This document shows, one piece after another, positions 8,370 to 17,160 of a stretch of DNA of 64,000 nucleotides (the first letter of the stretch is position 1; every line of letters starts with the position of its first letter). This stretch comes from Actinomadura sp. NBRC 104425 (lineage in GTDB: Bacteria > Actinomycetota > Actinomycetes > Streptosporangiales > Streptosporangiaceae). The notes under the pieces are model-generated. The model ran no database searches. It saw nothing but the letters and a program-made list of their open reading frames with translations, and was not told the origin of the DNA. The stretch is taken from positions 513,204-577,203 of the forward strand of contig NZ_BSTN01000001.1 of NCBI RefSeq assembly GCF_030269545.1. Reading direction: 5' to 3'. Made by a program: the position numbers and the translations under genes.

Positions 8370-10490
8370 TCAGTCGCGGGGCAGGCCGAGGATGCGTTCG
8401 CCGATGACGTTGAGGTTGACCTCGGTCGTGCCGCCGCCGATGGTCATCGCGCGGGACGCCAGCAGGTGGCGGGTCCACCGGCGGCGCAGCTCGGACTTCC
8501 ATCCGCCGGTCAGGGCGCCCTCCTCGCCCAGCAGCGTGAAGCCGTACTCGGTGACGCGCTGCCCGTGCTCCATCGCCACCAGCTTGCGGACGTTGGCGGT
8601 CGCGCCCGGGTCGGTGCCGGATATCTGCTTGAGGGTGGCGCGCAGGCCCAGCAGCGTGAACGCGTGCTCGTCGCAGGCCAGCCGCCCCAGTTCGTCGCGC
8701 ACCACCGGGTCGTCGGCCAGGCCCAGCTCGCGGGCCAGCCGCACCAGGCGGGGCAGGTCGCCGCCGAGCTGGAAAGTGCTGGTCAGCCCGACCCGCTCGT
8801 TGGCCAGGGTGTTGCGGGCGACCCGCCAGCCCTCCCCCGGCCCGCCGACCACCAGCTCGTCGGGGACGAACACGCCGTCCAGGAACACCTCGTTGAAGAC
8901 GGCGTCGCCGGTGCATTCGCGCAGCGGGCGGATGTCGATGCCCGCGGAGGCCATGTCGATCAAAAAGTAGGTGAGGCCGTCGTGCTTGGGCCGGTCCGGG
9001 TGGCTGCGGGCCAGGCAGATGCCCCACTGCGCGTCCCGGGCAAGCGACGTCCACACCTTCTGCCCGGTGATCCGCCAGCCGCCCTCGACCTTCTCCGCGC
9101 GCGTGGACAGCCCGGCCAGGTCCGAGCCGGCGCCGGGCTCGCTGAACAGCTGGCACCAGATGATCTCGCCGCGCAGCGTCGGCGGCAGGAACCGCTCCTT
9201 TTGGGCGGGCGTGCCGTACTGCACCAGCGACGGCACCACCCACCCGGCGATCATCAGCGGGACCGGCTGCACGCCCGCCGCGGCCAGCTCCTGCCGGATG
9301 ACGATCTGCTCGACGGGCCCGGCGTCGCGGCCCCAGGGCTTGGGCAGGTGCGGGGTGACCCAGCCGCCCTCGGCCATCGCGGCGCGCTGCTGCGGGAGGT
9401 CCATGGCGGCCATCTCGGCGATCTGCGGCCGGATCCGCTCGCGCAGCGGCGCGGCCTCCTCTTCGGGCAGGTCGATGTCGGCGGGGCGGCGCACGCCCGC
9501 GACCGCCAGCTCGGCCACCCGCGCCCGGGCCGCGCTCGCCCGGCCGAGCAGCGCCCGCAGCGAAAGCGCCCGCCGGTAGAGCAGGTGCGCGTCGTGCTCG
9601 AAGGTGTAGCCGATGCCGCCGTGCACCTGGATGTTGCCCTCGGCGCAGGTCACGGCGGCGTCGGCGGCGAGCGCGTCGGCCACCGCCACCGCGTACCGGC
9701 GCTGCTCGGGCGCGTCGGCGCCGGTCAGCGCGCGGGCGGCGTCCCACACGGCGGCGCGGGCGCGTTCGACGGCGATCAGCATCCGGGCGCACCGGTGCTT
9801 GACGCCCTGGAACTGCCCGATGGGGCGGCCGAACTGCTCGCGGGTCTTGGCGTAGGCGACGGCGTCGTCCAGCGCGCGCCCCGCCACACCGCACGCCTCG
9901 GCCCCCAGCAGGACGACGACGATCGCGTGTACGTCCACGTCCGGCGCGAGCAGGCGCTCCTCGGGCACGTCGGCGAGCGCGCCGGCGACCGCCGCGACGG
10001 GGCGCGTCAGGTCCAGCGACTCCAGTTCCGACACCTCGACCCGGTCGCGGTCGACCACGGCCCAGCGGTCCCCGGCCGGCACGACGAACACGTCGGCGTC
10101 CGCCGCGCCCAGCACCGGCGGCCCGCCGAGCCCGCCGAGCGCCACGCAGCCGGCGCGCGAGCCGTCCGCCAGCCCCGGCAGCACCTCGGCCTTGAGCGCC
10201 TCGGATCCGCCCGCGTCGATGACGGCGGAGGCCAGGACGGTCGGCAGATAGGCGCCGGGGGCGAGGGCCCGGCCGAGCTCCTCCAGCGCGACGGCCTGTT
10301 CGAGCAGGCCGAAGCCCTGGCCGCCGTACCGTTCGGGAAGGTGCAGCCCCGGCAGCCCCTGCGCGGCGAGCGCCGCGCGGAACCCGCTGTCGTCGGCCTC
10401 CCGCACGGCCTTGGACGTGACGTGCCGTCCGGTGAGCCCGCGGACCGCCTCGGCCAGCCGTTCGTGTTCCTCAGTCAGCCCGATCGCCAT
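8370..10490 (-). CDS. Acyl-CoA dehydrogenase, two fused ACAD domains
   Basis: A 706-residue flavoprotein about twice the length of a standard acyl-CoA dehydrogenase. Residues 1-330 form one ACAD unit (start MAIGLTEEHERLAEAV). Residues about 340-706 form a second, better conserved unit containing WCQLFSEPGAGSDLA and RITGQKVWTSLA (FAD and substrate-binding region). This tandem architecture is seen in actinobacterial FadE6-like proteins. It should oxidise an acyl-CoA to the enoyl-CoA, passing electrons to ETF. The gene stands alone between divergent or spaced neighbours, so the substrate is unknown. The ATG at 10490 has a purine-rich AGGAGAAGG upstream. Confidence 0.85.
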   Translation of the reverse strand: MAIGLTEEHERLAEAVRGLTGRHVTSKAVREADDSGFRAALAAQGLPGLHLPERYGGQGFGLLEQAVALEELGRALAPGAYLPTVLASAVIDAGGSEALKAEVLPGLADGSRAGCVALGGLGGPPVLGAADADVFVVPAGDRWAVVDRDRVEVSELESLDLTRPVAAVAGALADVPEERLLAPDVDVHAIVVVLLGAEACGVAGRALDDAVAYAKTREQFGRPIGQFQGVKHRCARMLIAVERARAAVWDAARALTGADAPEQRRYAVAVADALAADAAVTCAEGNIQVHGGIGYTFEHDAHLLYRRALSLRALLGRASAARARVAELAVAGVRRPADIDLPEEEAAPLRERIRPQIAEMAAMDLPQQRAAMAEGGWVTPHLPKPWGRDAGPVEQIVIRQELAAAGVQPVPLMIAGWVVPSLVQYGTPAQKERFLPPTLRGEIIWCQLFSEPGAGSDLAGLSTRAEKVEGGWRITGQKVWTSLARDAQWGICLARSHPDRPKHDGLTYFLIDMASAGIDIRPLRECTGDAVFNEVFLDGVFVPDELVVGGPGEGWRVARNTLANERVGLTSTFQLGGDLPRLVRLARELGLADDPVVRDELGRLACDEHAFTLLGLRATLKQISGTDPGATANVRKLVAMEHGQRVTEYGFTLLGEEGALTGGWKSELRRRWTRHLLASRAMTIGGGTTEVNLNVIGERILGLPRD

Positions 10491-10559
10491 GCCCGGCCCC
10501 TTCTCCTCGGCGTGCGGCGCACAGCCTAATAGAACGCCATTCGGTTGCCGAGGGGAAGA

Positions 10560-10577
10560 CCGCCCCCAAGGGCGGTG
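10560..10577 (-). terminator. Hairpin downstream of the membrane-anchored protein gene
   Basis: Perfect 7-bp stem ACCGCCC/GGGCGGT with a 4-nt loop, 20 nt past the minus-strand stop at 10597. There is no U tract, as is common for actinomycete terminators. Confidence 0.5.
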
Positions 10578-10596
10578 AAGAGGCCGGCGGCGCCGG

Positions 10597-11796
10597 TCAG
10601 GTGGTGCCGGTGCGGGACGCGGGCTTCAGCCCGGACAGGAACCGATTGACGTCCGGCCACTTCTTGCGGTGCGTGTTCGGCACCGACGCGAACACCACCG
10701 CCGGGGCGGGCTTGCCGGTGTCGATCACGGCGGTCGCGACCACCTCGCCGGTGGCGCGCACCCCGGCCCGCTTGTAGGTCAGGTACGAGGCGACCAGCCA
10801 GCCCTGGCGGCCGCCCACCGGCAGCGCCTGCGACGCCAGCGGCGACGACTTGTGCGGGAACTGGTAGTACGTGGCCTCGATGTCCTTGGCGGCCAAGGCG
10901 GCCACGGACCGGACGCTCGACGGCCCGTCGTAGGAGCCGCGCAGCGCCGGGGCGAGCGTGCCGGTGAGCAGCTGCCCGTACCAGATCCGCCCGCCGTTGC
11001 GCTCGGTGACCAGGATCTGCTGCCCCGACCAGCCCGACACCGCCAGCTTGTTCTGCTTGGTCGGCACCTGCCAGGGCTGGGCCAGCCGCGGGTACGACAG
11101 GCCCGCCTGGGCGTCGGTGACCTGCGCCAGCACCTTGCTGGGCTGCCCGGGGAAGCGGCGCAGCGGACGGTCGGCGGGCAGCGACACCGCGGGCTCCTGG
11201 ACGCCGCGCGTCGTCGCCCCCTTCTCCTCGCCGGAGCCGGAGTCGTCGTCGCGCTGCTTGACGTAGTAGACGGCGCCCGCCGCCAGCAGCCCCAGCACGA
11301 GCAGCCCGACGCCGCCGTACAGCGCCAGCCGCGACCGGCCGCGGTCCTCGTCGACGTCCGGGGCGGTGGAGCCGCCCAGCTTGGCGTCGGCGGCCGCCTC
11401 GTCGGCCATCCACGCGGGCATCTGCCAGTTGCCGCTGCTGGGGCGGCCCGGCTTGGCGGGGGTCGCGGTGTTCGACGTCGGCGCCTGGTACCGCGGGTCG
11501 GCGGCGCCGTCCGCGTCCGGCCCGGCCCCGTCGAACAGCTCGCCTTCCCACCGGTCGGCCTGCCCGGCCTGCTCGCCCTGCTCGTCGTTCGCCGACCGCT
11601 CGGCCCGGTCGCCGGACCCGGCGGCCGCCGCCCCGGCGGGGGCCTTGGCGGCCCCGGCCTTGGCGGGCTTGGCGTCCGGTATGGGCGCGACCTTGACGTC
11701 CTCGGCCTCCGGCGGCGTGGCGCCCGAGCGCTCTCCCCTCTCGCTACCGTCGCTCATCTCGGTCCAGCGCGCGTCGCGCTCCCCCTGATCGGACAT
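10597..11796 (-). CDS. Single-pass membrane protein, conserved actinobacterial type, function unknown
   Basis: A 399-residue protein. Residues 1-140 are an acidic, Ala/Pro-rich cytosolic region; one transmembrane helix (LALYGGVGLLVLGLLAAGAVYYV) lies near residue 160; about 220 extracytoplasmic residues follow, containing the repeated notion of Tyr/Trp-rich strands (SYPRLAQPWQVP, WYGQLLTGTL, GWLVASYL). The ATG MSDQGE at 11796 is preferred over a slightly longer start three codons upstream. I do not recognise the extracellular domain. The short hairpin just downstream suggests a monocistronic unit. Confidence 0.7.
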   Translation of the reverse strand: MSDQGERDARWTEMSDGSERGERSGATPPEAEDVKVAPIPDAKPAKAGAAKAPAGAAAAGSGDRAERSANDEQGEQAGQADRWEGELFDGAGPDADGAADPRYQAPTSNTATPAKPGRPSSGNWQMPAWMADEAAADAKLGGSTAPDVDEDRGRSRLALYGGVGLLVLGLLAAGAVYYVKQRDDDSGSGEEKGATTRGVQEPAVSLPADRPLRRFPGQPSKVLAQVTDAQAGLSYPRLAQPWQVPTKQNKLAVSGWSGQQILVTERNGGRIWYGQLLTGTLAPALRGSYDGPSSVRSVAALAAKDIEATYYQFPHKSSPLASQALPVGGRQGWLVASYLTYKRAGVRATGEVVATAVIDTGKPAPAVVFASVPNTHRKKWPDVNRFLSGLKPASRTGTT

Positions 11797-11819
11797 GCGG
11801 CACACGTTACGCGAAGATC

Positions 11820-11843
11820 ACTGGGGGCACTGCCGCCCCCAGT
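11820..11843 (-). terminator. Hairpin terminator after the EI24 gene
   Basis: Perfect 9-bp stem ACTGGGGGC/GCCCCCAGT with a 6-nt loop, 6 nt beyond the stop at 11849. Confidence 0.65.
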
Positions 11844-11848
11844 CACAC

Positions 11849-12739
11849 TCAGGAAACAATCAGACGTTCCCGCACCATCAGTGTGGCGCCCGCCACGGCG
11901 GCGGGCATCATCACCACCGCCGCCAGCGGCACCATGAACGTGACGAACGTCGCCACGCCGAACCCGACGGCCAGCGGCCGGTACCGGCGCAGCACCGCGA
12001 GCCGGTCCCGGCGCAGCAGGCCGCGGCGTTCCAGCGCCACGGAGGTCAGCTCAACGGCCAGCAGGGAGCCCGACACGCACGCCGCCACCACCGGCACCAC
12101 GGTCTGGCCGACGACGGGCAGGAACCCGCAGGCGAAGAAGAGCACGGCGAACAGCAGGGCGATCAGGCCCATCACGATCGCGTCGCCGATCGCCCGCCCG
12201 ATCTGGGTGAGCAGCGGCACGTCCGGCTCCGGCGGGGCGCCGCCCTGCGACTCCTCCACCCGCACCGAGATCGCCTCGTAGAACGGGTCGCCCACCAGCA
12301 GCGTCACCGCGGTGAACGTCACCACCGCCAGGAACAGCGCCGCCCCGAAGATCGCCACACCGGCGACGATCCGCGTGGCGTCCCGCAGCCCGGACGACCA
12401 GCCGTCGGCGAACGGCGTCACCCACCCGGCCAGGTCGCCCAGGTTCCACGCCAGCGCGACCAGCCCCGCCGCGTACACCGCGAGCACGATCAACGCCGGG
12501 ATCAGCCCGAACAGCCACTGCGCGGGGCGCCGCGCCACCCAGGCCAGCCCCCGGAACAGGTAGCCGACCCCGTTGAACAGGTCCTTGAACCACGACGGGC
12601 GGGGCGCCTCCGCGCCGCCCGGCATGTTCACCTGGCCCATCGGCCCCTGCGGGCCCGCCGCGCCGTGCGGGCCCGTCTGCACCGGTCGCCCCGTCCGGCC
12701 GGGGACGCCCGGCCCGTGCTGCTCGTACGGCTGAACCAT
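11849..12739 (-). CDS. EI24-domain (CysZ-like) membrane protein
   Basis: A 296-residue protein. A Gly/Pro/Gln-rich N-terminal tail of about 45 residues precedes an EI24/CysZ-type membrane domain with long hydrophobic hairpins (WLFGLIPALIVLAVYAAGLVAL; FACGFLPVVGQTVVPVV). The LVGDPFYEAISVRVEE segment between the helices is the most family-typical block. CysZ relatives transport sulfate; many actinobacterial members have no assigned substrate. Intriguingly a cysteine catabolic gene lies 2.3 kb away, but on a separate transcript, so I draw no functional link. Confidence 0.78.
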   Translation of the reverse strand: MVQPYEQHGPGVPGRTGRPVQTGPHGAAGPQGPMGQVNMPGGAEAPRPSWFKDLFNGVGYLFRGLAWVARRPAQWLFGLIPALIVLAVYAAGLVALAWNLGDLAGWVTPFADGWSSGLRDATRIVAGVAIFGAALFLAVVTFTAVTLLVGDPFYEAISVRVEESQGGAPPEPDVPLLTQIGRAIGDAIVMGLIALLFAVLFFACGFLPVVGQTVVPVVAACVSGSLLAVELTSVALERRGLLRRDRLAVLRRYRPLAVGFGVATFVTFMVPLAAVVMMPAAVAGATLMVRERLIVS

Positions 12740-12895
12740 GGCCCCAACCTAGCGGCCTCGGGATCACTCCGCGATCAGTGCGTTGCGCTCCGCTGCCGAC
12801 CTGCGCGCCCTGCGAAGGTACCGGCGGTCCCGTCCTGCCGGTTTATGCGATCATGGTGTGATCAACGTCTCCCCGCGCCGGTGAGGGTGATGCGC

Positions 12896-15016
12896 ATGTC
12901 CGGCGTTTCGGATCGCCGTCCGGAGTCGTTCTCGCCCGCACTGGCGTGGGTGGTGGTGCTCGCCTCGCTCGCGTTCGCCGTGTTCGGGCTGGGCCAGGCG
13001 GTCCGCGAGGACCGCGCGGCCGACCGCGCCGCGGCCGGGGACGGCCGTGCGGGCGCGTTCGTCGCCGAGTCGCGCAGCTGCGGCCGCGGCGGCTGCTTCT
13101 GGTACGGGACGTTCACTCCCGACGGCGCCCCGCAGGACGGCACCTCCGGCGTCCGGCTGCGCGGCGTGGACGCGGACGCCGTCGCCCGCGGCGACCGGGT
13201 TCCCGCCCTCGACGTGGGGGCACACGACTCCGTGTACGCGGCGGACGGCTCCCCGGAGCGGGGCGAGGCCGTCTCGGCACTGGTGTTCGGGCTGGTGTTC
13301 GGCGCCATCGGTCTCGTCGGCGCGGCGGTCTTGGCCCTGCGGACGCCGTGGGCCGAGCTGCCCGGGCGCCTGCGGGCCTTCGACCCGGCCGATGCCCTGC
13401 GATCCCGGGCCCGCGAGCTGTTCACCGCGGACCGCTGGGGCTGGAGCGCCTGGGGCCCGTCCGCGGTGCCGGTGAAGATCGTCCGAGCGCCGGCGCGGAC
13501 CTGCGGCTGGGCGCTGGCGTATCCGTTCGTGCTGCCGGCGGCGATCGGCTCCGCCTGGGCAGGCTCGGAGTTGCTGCTGCACGACGACCCCGCCGGTTTC
13601 GACGAACTGCTGTTCAACCTGTTCCTCGCCGCCGCGCTGGCGGTGCCCGTCACCCTGGCGGTGCAGATCGGCCGGATGCTGCTGCTGCGCCCGAGGCTGC
13701 GGGTGCTCGACGACGAGATCGTCATTCGAGACGGCGTGCTGCTGTGGAAGGCGGCGCGGATCCGGCGTGCGGACATCGCCGCCGTCCGGGCGACCGGCGA
13801 GTCCTCCGGCGCTTATCTGGGCGCGGACGGGCATGCCGAACTGACGCCGTTCCGGGAACCGCTCAACCTCGATCTTCTGCTCCGCACCGGCGTGCGTCTG
13901 CCCGGACGGCGCCGCAGGTGGGGCAACTGGATCTGGCTCATCCACCCGGGCATGGACCGGCGCCTGGCCGACCGCCCTCTGCTGCCCCGGCGCGGCGAGC
14001 GGTACCGCCGGATCTCGTTGCGCGTCAGCGACCCGGAACGGGTGGCGGGCGACCTGCGCCGCTGGCTGGGCGTCCCGGAGACGCCGCCCCGCCAGCCGGG
14101 CTTCGAGCCCGCCGACCACTTCCTGCACGGCAGGCGCGCCGTCCACACCGGCACCGGCGACCGGTCGATCACGATCAAGGAGACGTCACCGCAGCCCGTG
14201 CTCGCCGAGATCGCCAACGACGGCGCCGCTCGCCTGCGCGTCCTCGCGGGCCGCACCGGCCTGCGCCCGGGGGCGCCGCCGACGTCGGTGCCCGGCGGCG
14301 CGTCCGCCCGGTTCGTCGTCGACGGCGGGGCGCGGCTGCGGGTCAAGGCGGCGGGCGCCTGGACGGTCGCGTTCGGCGACGCGGAAACGGCCCGCGCGTT
14401 CGACCGGACGATCTCCGGCCGCGGATGCGACGTGGTCGGATACGAGGGGCCGCCCGGCATCGGCATCCTCACCGAAGGCGGAGCCGATGAGGTGCTCCTG
14501 CGCGGCCCCGATCTCACCCTCCGCCACAGCGTGGGGCAGGTCGTCCCCGTCGAGCGGCGGGGACCGCAGCCGGCCGCGCTCGCCTCCGTCTGCTCGTTCG
14601 CCGTCCCCACCGGAGCCGTCCTGGAAGTGCGTGCGGACGGCGACTGGACCATCGAGATCCTGCCGCTGCGGCAGATACCGGACACCCCGGACCTGCTGGT
14701 TGGGCCGGGCGCAGACCATGTCCACCCGTTCGGCGCCTCTTCCGTGCAGGGCGCCCACCCGGCGGTGCTGCTCTACACCGGCCCTTCGGCGCGCCTGGAG
14801 ACGTCCTTCCTCGGGAAGGGCGGCTTCACCGTGCACCGCCTCACCGAGGGGCTCGCACCGGCCGACGATGACGGTGCGCCGATCGACCTGCAGCCGTGGA
14901 CGCTGCTCCAGGTCGGCACCAGCGGCTCCGGCCGCTGGCGGCTGCGCGCGGCCATCACGGCGGGCACCGACCGCCACACCGAATCAGGACTTGAGGAGGG
15001 CGCGCCCGCGCGGTGA
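12896..15016 (+). CDS. Large membrane protein with PH-like region, function unknown
   Basis: About 706 residues. Four hydrophobic segments are seen: near residue 12-35, 120-145, 200-222 and 238-262. Between the first two is a periplasmic-type loop with paired cysteines (SCGRGGC). After the fourth segment comes RPRLRVLDDEIVIRDGVLL, resembling the start of a bacterial PH domain, followed by roughly 350 residues of beta-rich sequence with a repeated pattern (VLLRGPDL, VLLYTGPSARLE). The ATG at 12896 has GGTGAGGG 8 nt upstream; an alternative ATG lies at 12890. A long frame extends far upstream but is only open because of GC content. No family recognised. Confidence 0.7.
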   Translation: MSGVSDRRPESFSPALAWVVVLASLAFAVFGLGQAVREDRAADRAAAGDGRAGAFVAESRSCGRGGCFWYGTFTPDGAPQDGTSGVRLRGVDADAVARGDRVPALDVGAHDSVYAADGSPERGEAVSALVFGLVFGAIGLVGAAVLALRTPWAELPGRLRAFDPADALRSRARELFTADRWGWSAWGPSAVPVKIVRAPARTCGWALAYPFVLPAAIGSAWAGSELLLHDDPAGFDELLFNLFLAAALAVPVTLAVQIGRMLLLRPRLRVLDDEIVIRDGVLLWKAARIRRADIAAVRATGESSGAYLGADGHAELTPFREPLNLDLLLRTGVRLPGRRRRWGNWIWLIHPGMDRRLADRPLLPRRGERYRRISLRVSDPERVAGDLRRWLGVPETPPRQPGFEPADHFLHGRRAVHTGTGDRSITIKETSPQPVLAEIANDGAARLRVLAGRTGLRPGAPPTSVPGGASARFVVDGGARLRVKAAGAWTVAFGDAETARAFDRTISGRGCDVVGYEGPPGIGILTEGGADEVLLRGPDLTLRHSVGQVVPVERRGPQPAALASVCSFAVPTGAVLEVRADGDWTIEILPLRQIPDTPDLLVGPGADHVHPFGASSVQGAHPAVLLYTGPSARLETSFLGKGGFTVHRLTEGLAPADDDGAPIDLQPWTLLQVGTSGSGRWRLRAAITAGTDRHTESGLEEGAPAR

Positions 15017-15059
15017 TCCGCGTCCACCGCCTGTCTTGAGCACCGGCGGTGGACGCGGA
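15017..15059. terminator. Bidirectional terminator between convergent genes
   Basis: Perfect 15-bp inverted repeat (TCCGCGTCCACCGCC and its complement) with a 13-nt loop, placed exactly between the plus-strand stop at 15016 and the minus-strand stop at 15079. Confidence 0.8.
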
Positions 15060-15078
15060 GCCGCAGCGCGTCACCGGG

Positions 15079-15546
15079 TCACCACTGCTCGGCGCGCTCC
15101 TCGGCCAGCAGCCTCAGGCCGGAGTCGGTGCGCTCGTAGCGGTTCATCACCGACAGCGGCGGCGAGTACACGTGCACGCTCACGGCGGGCGCCGTCGAGG
15201 TGTTGCGCACGTCGTGGATGTAGTCGGGGCCGAACGCGCGCGTCTGCCCCGTGCCGACCTGCCGCGTGCCGCCCAGGTCGTCCTCCTCCAGCTCCCCCAG
15301 CGCGACGGCGAACGCGCCGCGCGAGCCGCCGTGGTCGTGCAGGCCGGTGGACTGGCCGGGCAGCCAGCTGATCAGCCAGACCTCGTGGTCCTCGTCCTGG
15401 TGCAGCCGCTCGTACCAGCGCCCGTCGGGGTTGAGCCGCACGCGCCACAGCCAGTCGCTCGGGTCGGCGGCCAGCGCGCTCGCCATCTCGGCCAGCCTGT
15501 TCGCGGTCGCGGGCGTGGTGGTGGGCGCGGTCGTGCTCGCGGTCAT
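15079..15546 (-). CDS. Cysteine dioxygenase family protein
   Basis: A 155-residue cupin predicted to oxidise L-cysteine to cysteine sulfinate using Fe(II) and O2. The metal-binding cupin motif 1 is visible as GLHDHGGSRGAFAV, and a second histidine lies in YIHDVRNTSTAPAVSVHVYSPP. The length fits bacterial CDOs. The ATG MTASTTAP at 15546 is chosen because residues upstream in frame are not CDO-like and because a separate leader peptide ORF ends 37 nt before it. That leader and its Cys codon suggest expression responds to cysteine supply. Function is likely removal of excess cysteine. Confidence 0.85.
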   Translation of the reverse strand: MTASTTAPTTTPATANRLAEMASALAADPSDWLWRVRLNPDGRWYERLHQDEDHEVWLISWLPGQSTGLHDHGGSRGAFAVALGELEEDDLGGTRQVGTGQTRAFGPDYIHDVRNTSTAPAVSVHVYSPPLSVMNRYERTDSGLRLLAEERAEQW

Positions 15547-15583
15547 GGTGTTTCGGTCCCTTTCCTCGTCGCTTCGGCTCGGC

Positions 15584-15670
15584 TCAACGCTCGGCGCGGC
15601 GACACAGGTCGCTGGCCTGCCGCCGGAAGTCGACGTGCAGGCGCGACCAGAGGGAAGTTCCGGGACGCAT
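15584..15670 (-). CDS. Putative cysteine-responsive leader peptide (28 aa)
   Basis: Short ORF ATG..TGA encoding 28 residues, upstream of cysteine dioxygenase. It contains RLHVDFRRQASDLCRR, matching the pattern R-x-H-V-D-x-x-R-x-A-S-x-x-C known from actinobacterial leader peptides found before sulfur-metabolism genes. A Cys codon near the 3' end fits ribosome-mediated attenuation. Too short for automatic gene finders and easily lost. Regulatory mechanism is inferred from family pattern and position. Confidence 0.72.
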   Translation of the reverse strand: MRPGTSLWSRLHVDFRRQASDLCRRAER

Positions 15671-15729
15671 GGCGACCAGCATACCGGTTTCCGGACCATG
15701 CCAGTCGGAATTGTGGGTTGACCTTAGCG

Positions 15730-15754
15730 GCACCCCGCCTCGCGGGCGGGGTGC
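15730..15754 (-). terminator. Orphan terminator behind the aconitase remnant
   Basis: Perfect 10-bp stem GCACCCCGCC/GGCGGGGTGC with a short TCGC-containing loop, 5 nt past the stop of the aconitase-like fragment; probably the old terminator of a deleted gene. Confidence 0.55.
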
Positions 15755-15759
15755 GGCGG

Positions 15760-15857
15760 TCACGCGCCGTCGGGGGCGGGAGACGAGTCCAACAGGGCGC
15801 GCAGCACGTAGGGCATGACGCCGCCGTGCAGGTAGTGCTGGACCTCGCGGGGGTATC
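15760..15857 (-). pseudogene. Remnant of aconitate hydratase C-terminus
   Basis: Minus-strand reading YPREVQHYLHGGVMPYVLRALL followed by a stop resembles the extreme C-terminus of aconitases (E-x-x-Y-x-x-x-GG-x-x-x-YVLR). Only about 30 codons remain, and upstream sequence switches to unrelated sequence at 15857. Likely the scar of a deletion; the call rests on a short match read by eye. Confidence 0.45.
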
Positions 15858-15937
15858 GAGCCGCATCGGCGAGGTCGCCGCCCGGCGGCCGGCCCGGGCG
15901 GCAGTGATCGGCTCGCTGGACTCGGCCGTCGCCGACT

Positions 15938-16114
15938 CGGTGCCGGCACCAGCGCCCCCGACACCACGTAGAGGGTGATGGCCGCGATGCTGACCCACTT
16001 GAGCCGGCCGAGGTCGAGCTTGCGCAGCCGGGTGGCCTTGCCCCGCACCGAGACGAACTGCTGCGCGTCCCGCAGCAGCTTGACCTGCAAGACCACCAGC
16101 AGCGCCGCGACCAT
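15938..16114 (-). pseudogene. Fragment resembling an iron-type ABC transporter permease
   Basis: A 59-residue stretch containing RGKATRLRKLDLGRLKW and a following hydrophobic helix resembles the internal linker and helix of Fe(III) ABC permeases (pattern F-V-T-V-x-GK-x-x-R-x-R-x-L-x-L-G-R). No start-to-stop gene surrounds it, and it merges into non-homologous sequence near 15938. Together with the aconitase scar it marks a gene graveyard between 15.76 and 16.11 kb. The rest of 15671-16298 holds only a promoter-like region for the GntR gene. Confidence 0.4.
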
Positions 16115-16298
16115 TTGCTTCGTTATAACCTATTACCTCAACCCCCGGGCAAGATCTTTTGGTCGGCCCCCTTCCCCCGTTCCGTCCGGACCAGGATGTT
16201 TGCGCCCTACAGGCGGGATGCCCCGGCCCGGCAAGTGGGTCGGTCCAGGCGACAGCGGTGGTGTAGGCTATAAGCGTGACCGACGCGATGGGGGGCCC

Positions 16299-17015
16299 AT
16301 GAGCCAGCCGACGGAGCCCATGACCAAGGCCGAGTTCGCCTACGTGCAGGTCCGGGAGCGGATCCTGTCGGGCGAGCTCCCCCCGGGGTCGGTCATCCCC
16401 CAGGCGAAACTCGCGCGTGACATCGGCATCAGCACCACCCCGTTGCGCGAGGCGCTGCGCCGCCTCAAGAGCGACGGCCTGGTCGATCTGGACGCCCACC
16501 GGGACGCCCGGGTGACGCCGCTGACCGCGGAGGAGGCCCGGGACCTGCTGGAGATCCGGCGTTCACTCGACCCGCTGGCGGCCGCGCTGGCCGCCGAACG
16601 CCGCACCAAGGACGACATCCGCGCCCTGCGCGAGTCCGCCCACGGCCTGCGCCCCCTGCCCGGCGAGCCGACGGTCGAGCAGCTGGTCGCGCACCGCCGG
16701 TTCCACGCCGCGATCTACCGCGCCTCCCACAACGACCTGCTCATCAGCACCCTTGACGGGCTGTGGGACAAGGCCGACCGGTACCGGCGGCTCGCCCTGG
16801 AGGTCGAACGCAGCCAGGCCGAACGCGACAAGAAGGCGGCCGAGCACCAGGCGCTGCTGGACTGCGTCATCGGCGGCGACGCCGAGGGCGCCGCCGCGGT
16901 GATGCGCGAGCACATCGACACCAGCCTGGGCGTCCAGGCGGCCCGCCGGCTCCGCACGGCCTCCGCCGCGGACGGGGAGACCCGACCGGCCGCCGCCCTG
17001 CTGCAGGACGCCTGA
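16299..17015 (+). CDS. GntR-family (FadR/FCD type) transcriptional regulator
   Basis: A 238-residue regulator. Residues 8-75 form the winged helix-turn-helix (VRERILSGELPPGS; LARDIGISTTPLREALRRL). Residues 85-220 form an all-helical FCD effector domain with acidic and His residues expected to bind metal or a carboxylate ligand (RRFHAAIYRASHN; EHQALLDCVIGGDAEGA). The ATG at 16299 follows a weak GGGGGG ribosome site. A TATAAG-like box lies 30 nt upstream. The MFS transporter for aromatic-type acids downstream at 19.6 kb is a possible target, but the kinase gene lies between on the other strand. Confidence 0.85.
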   Translation: MSQPTEPMTKAEFAYVQVRERILSGELPPGSVIPQAKLARDIGISTTPLREALRRLKSDGLVDLDAHRDARVTPLTAEEARDLLEIRRSLDPLAAALAAERRTKDDIRALRESAHGLRPLPGEPTVEQLVAHRRFHAAIYRASHNDLLISTLDGLWDKADRYRRLALEVERSQAERDKKAAEHQALLDCVIGGDAEGAAAVMREHIDTSLGVQAARRLRTASAADGETRPAAALLQDA

Positions 17016-17160
17016 GACCGGGCACGCCTCCCCGGCTCAGCGGGGGAGACTGCGACGACATCCACGCGACACCCGCGAAGGGCGGATCGACCGCGTCACA
17101 CCCCGGCTGTCGCGCGCGGCCGCACCGACCCGCCGCGCTCCCATGTGCGCAGGGGGCGCC

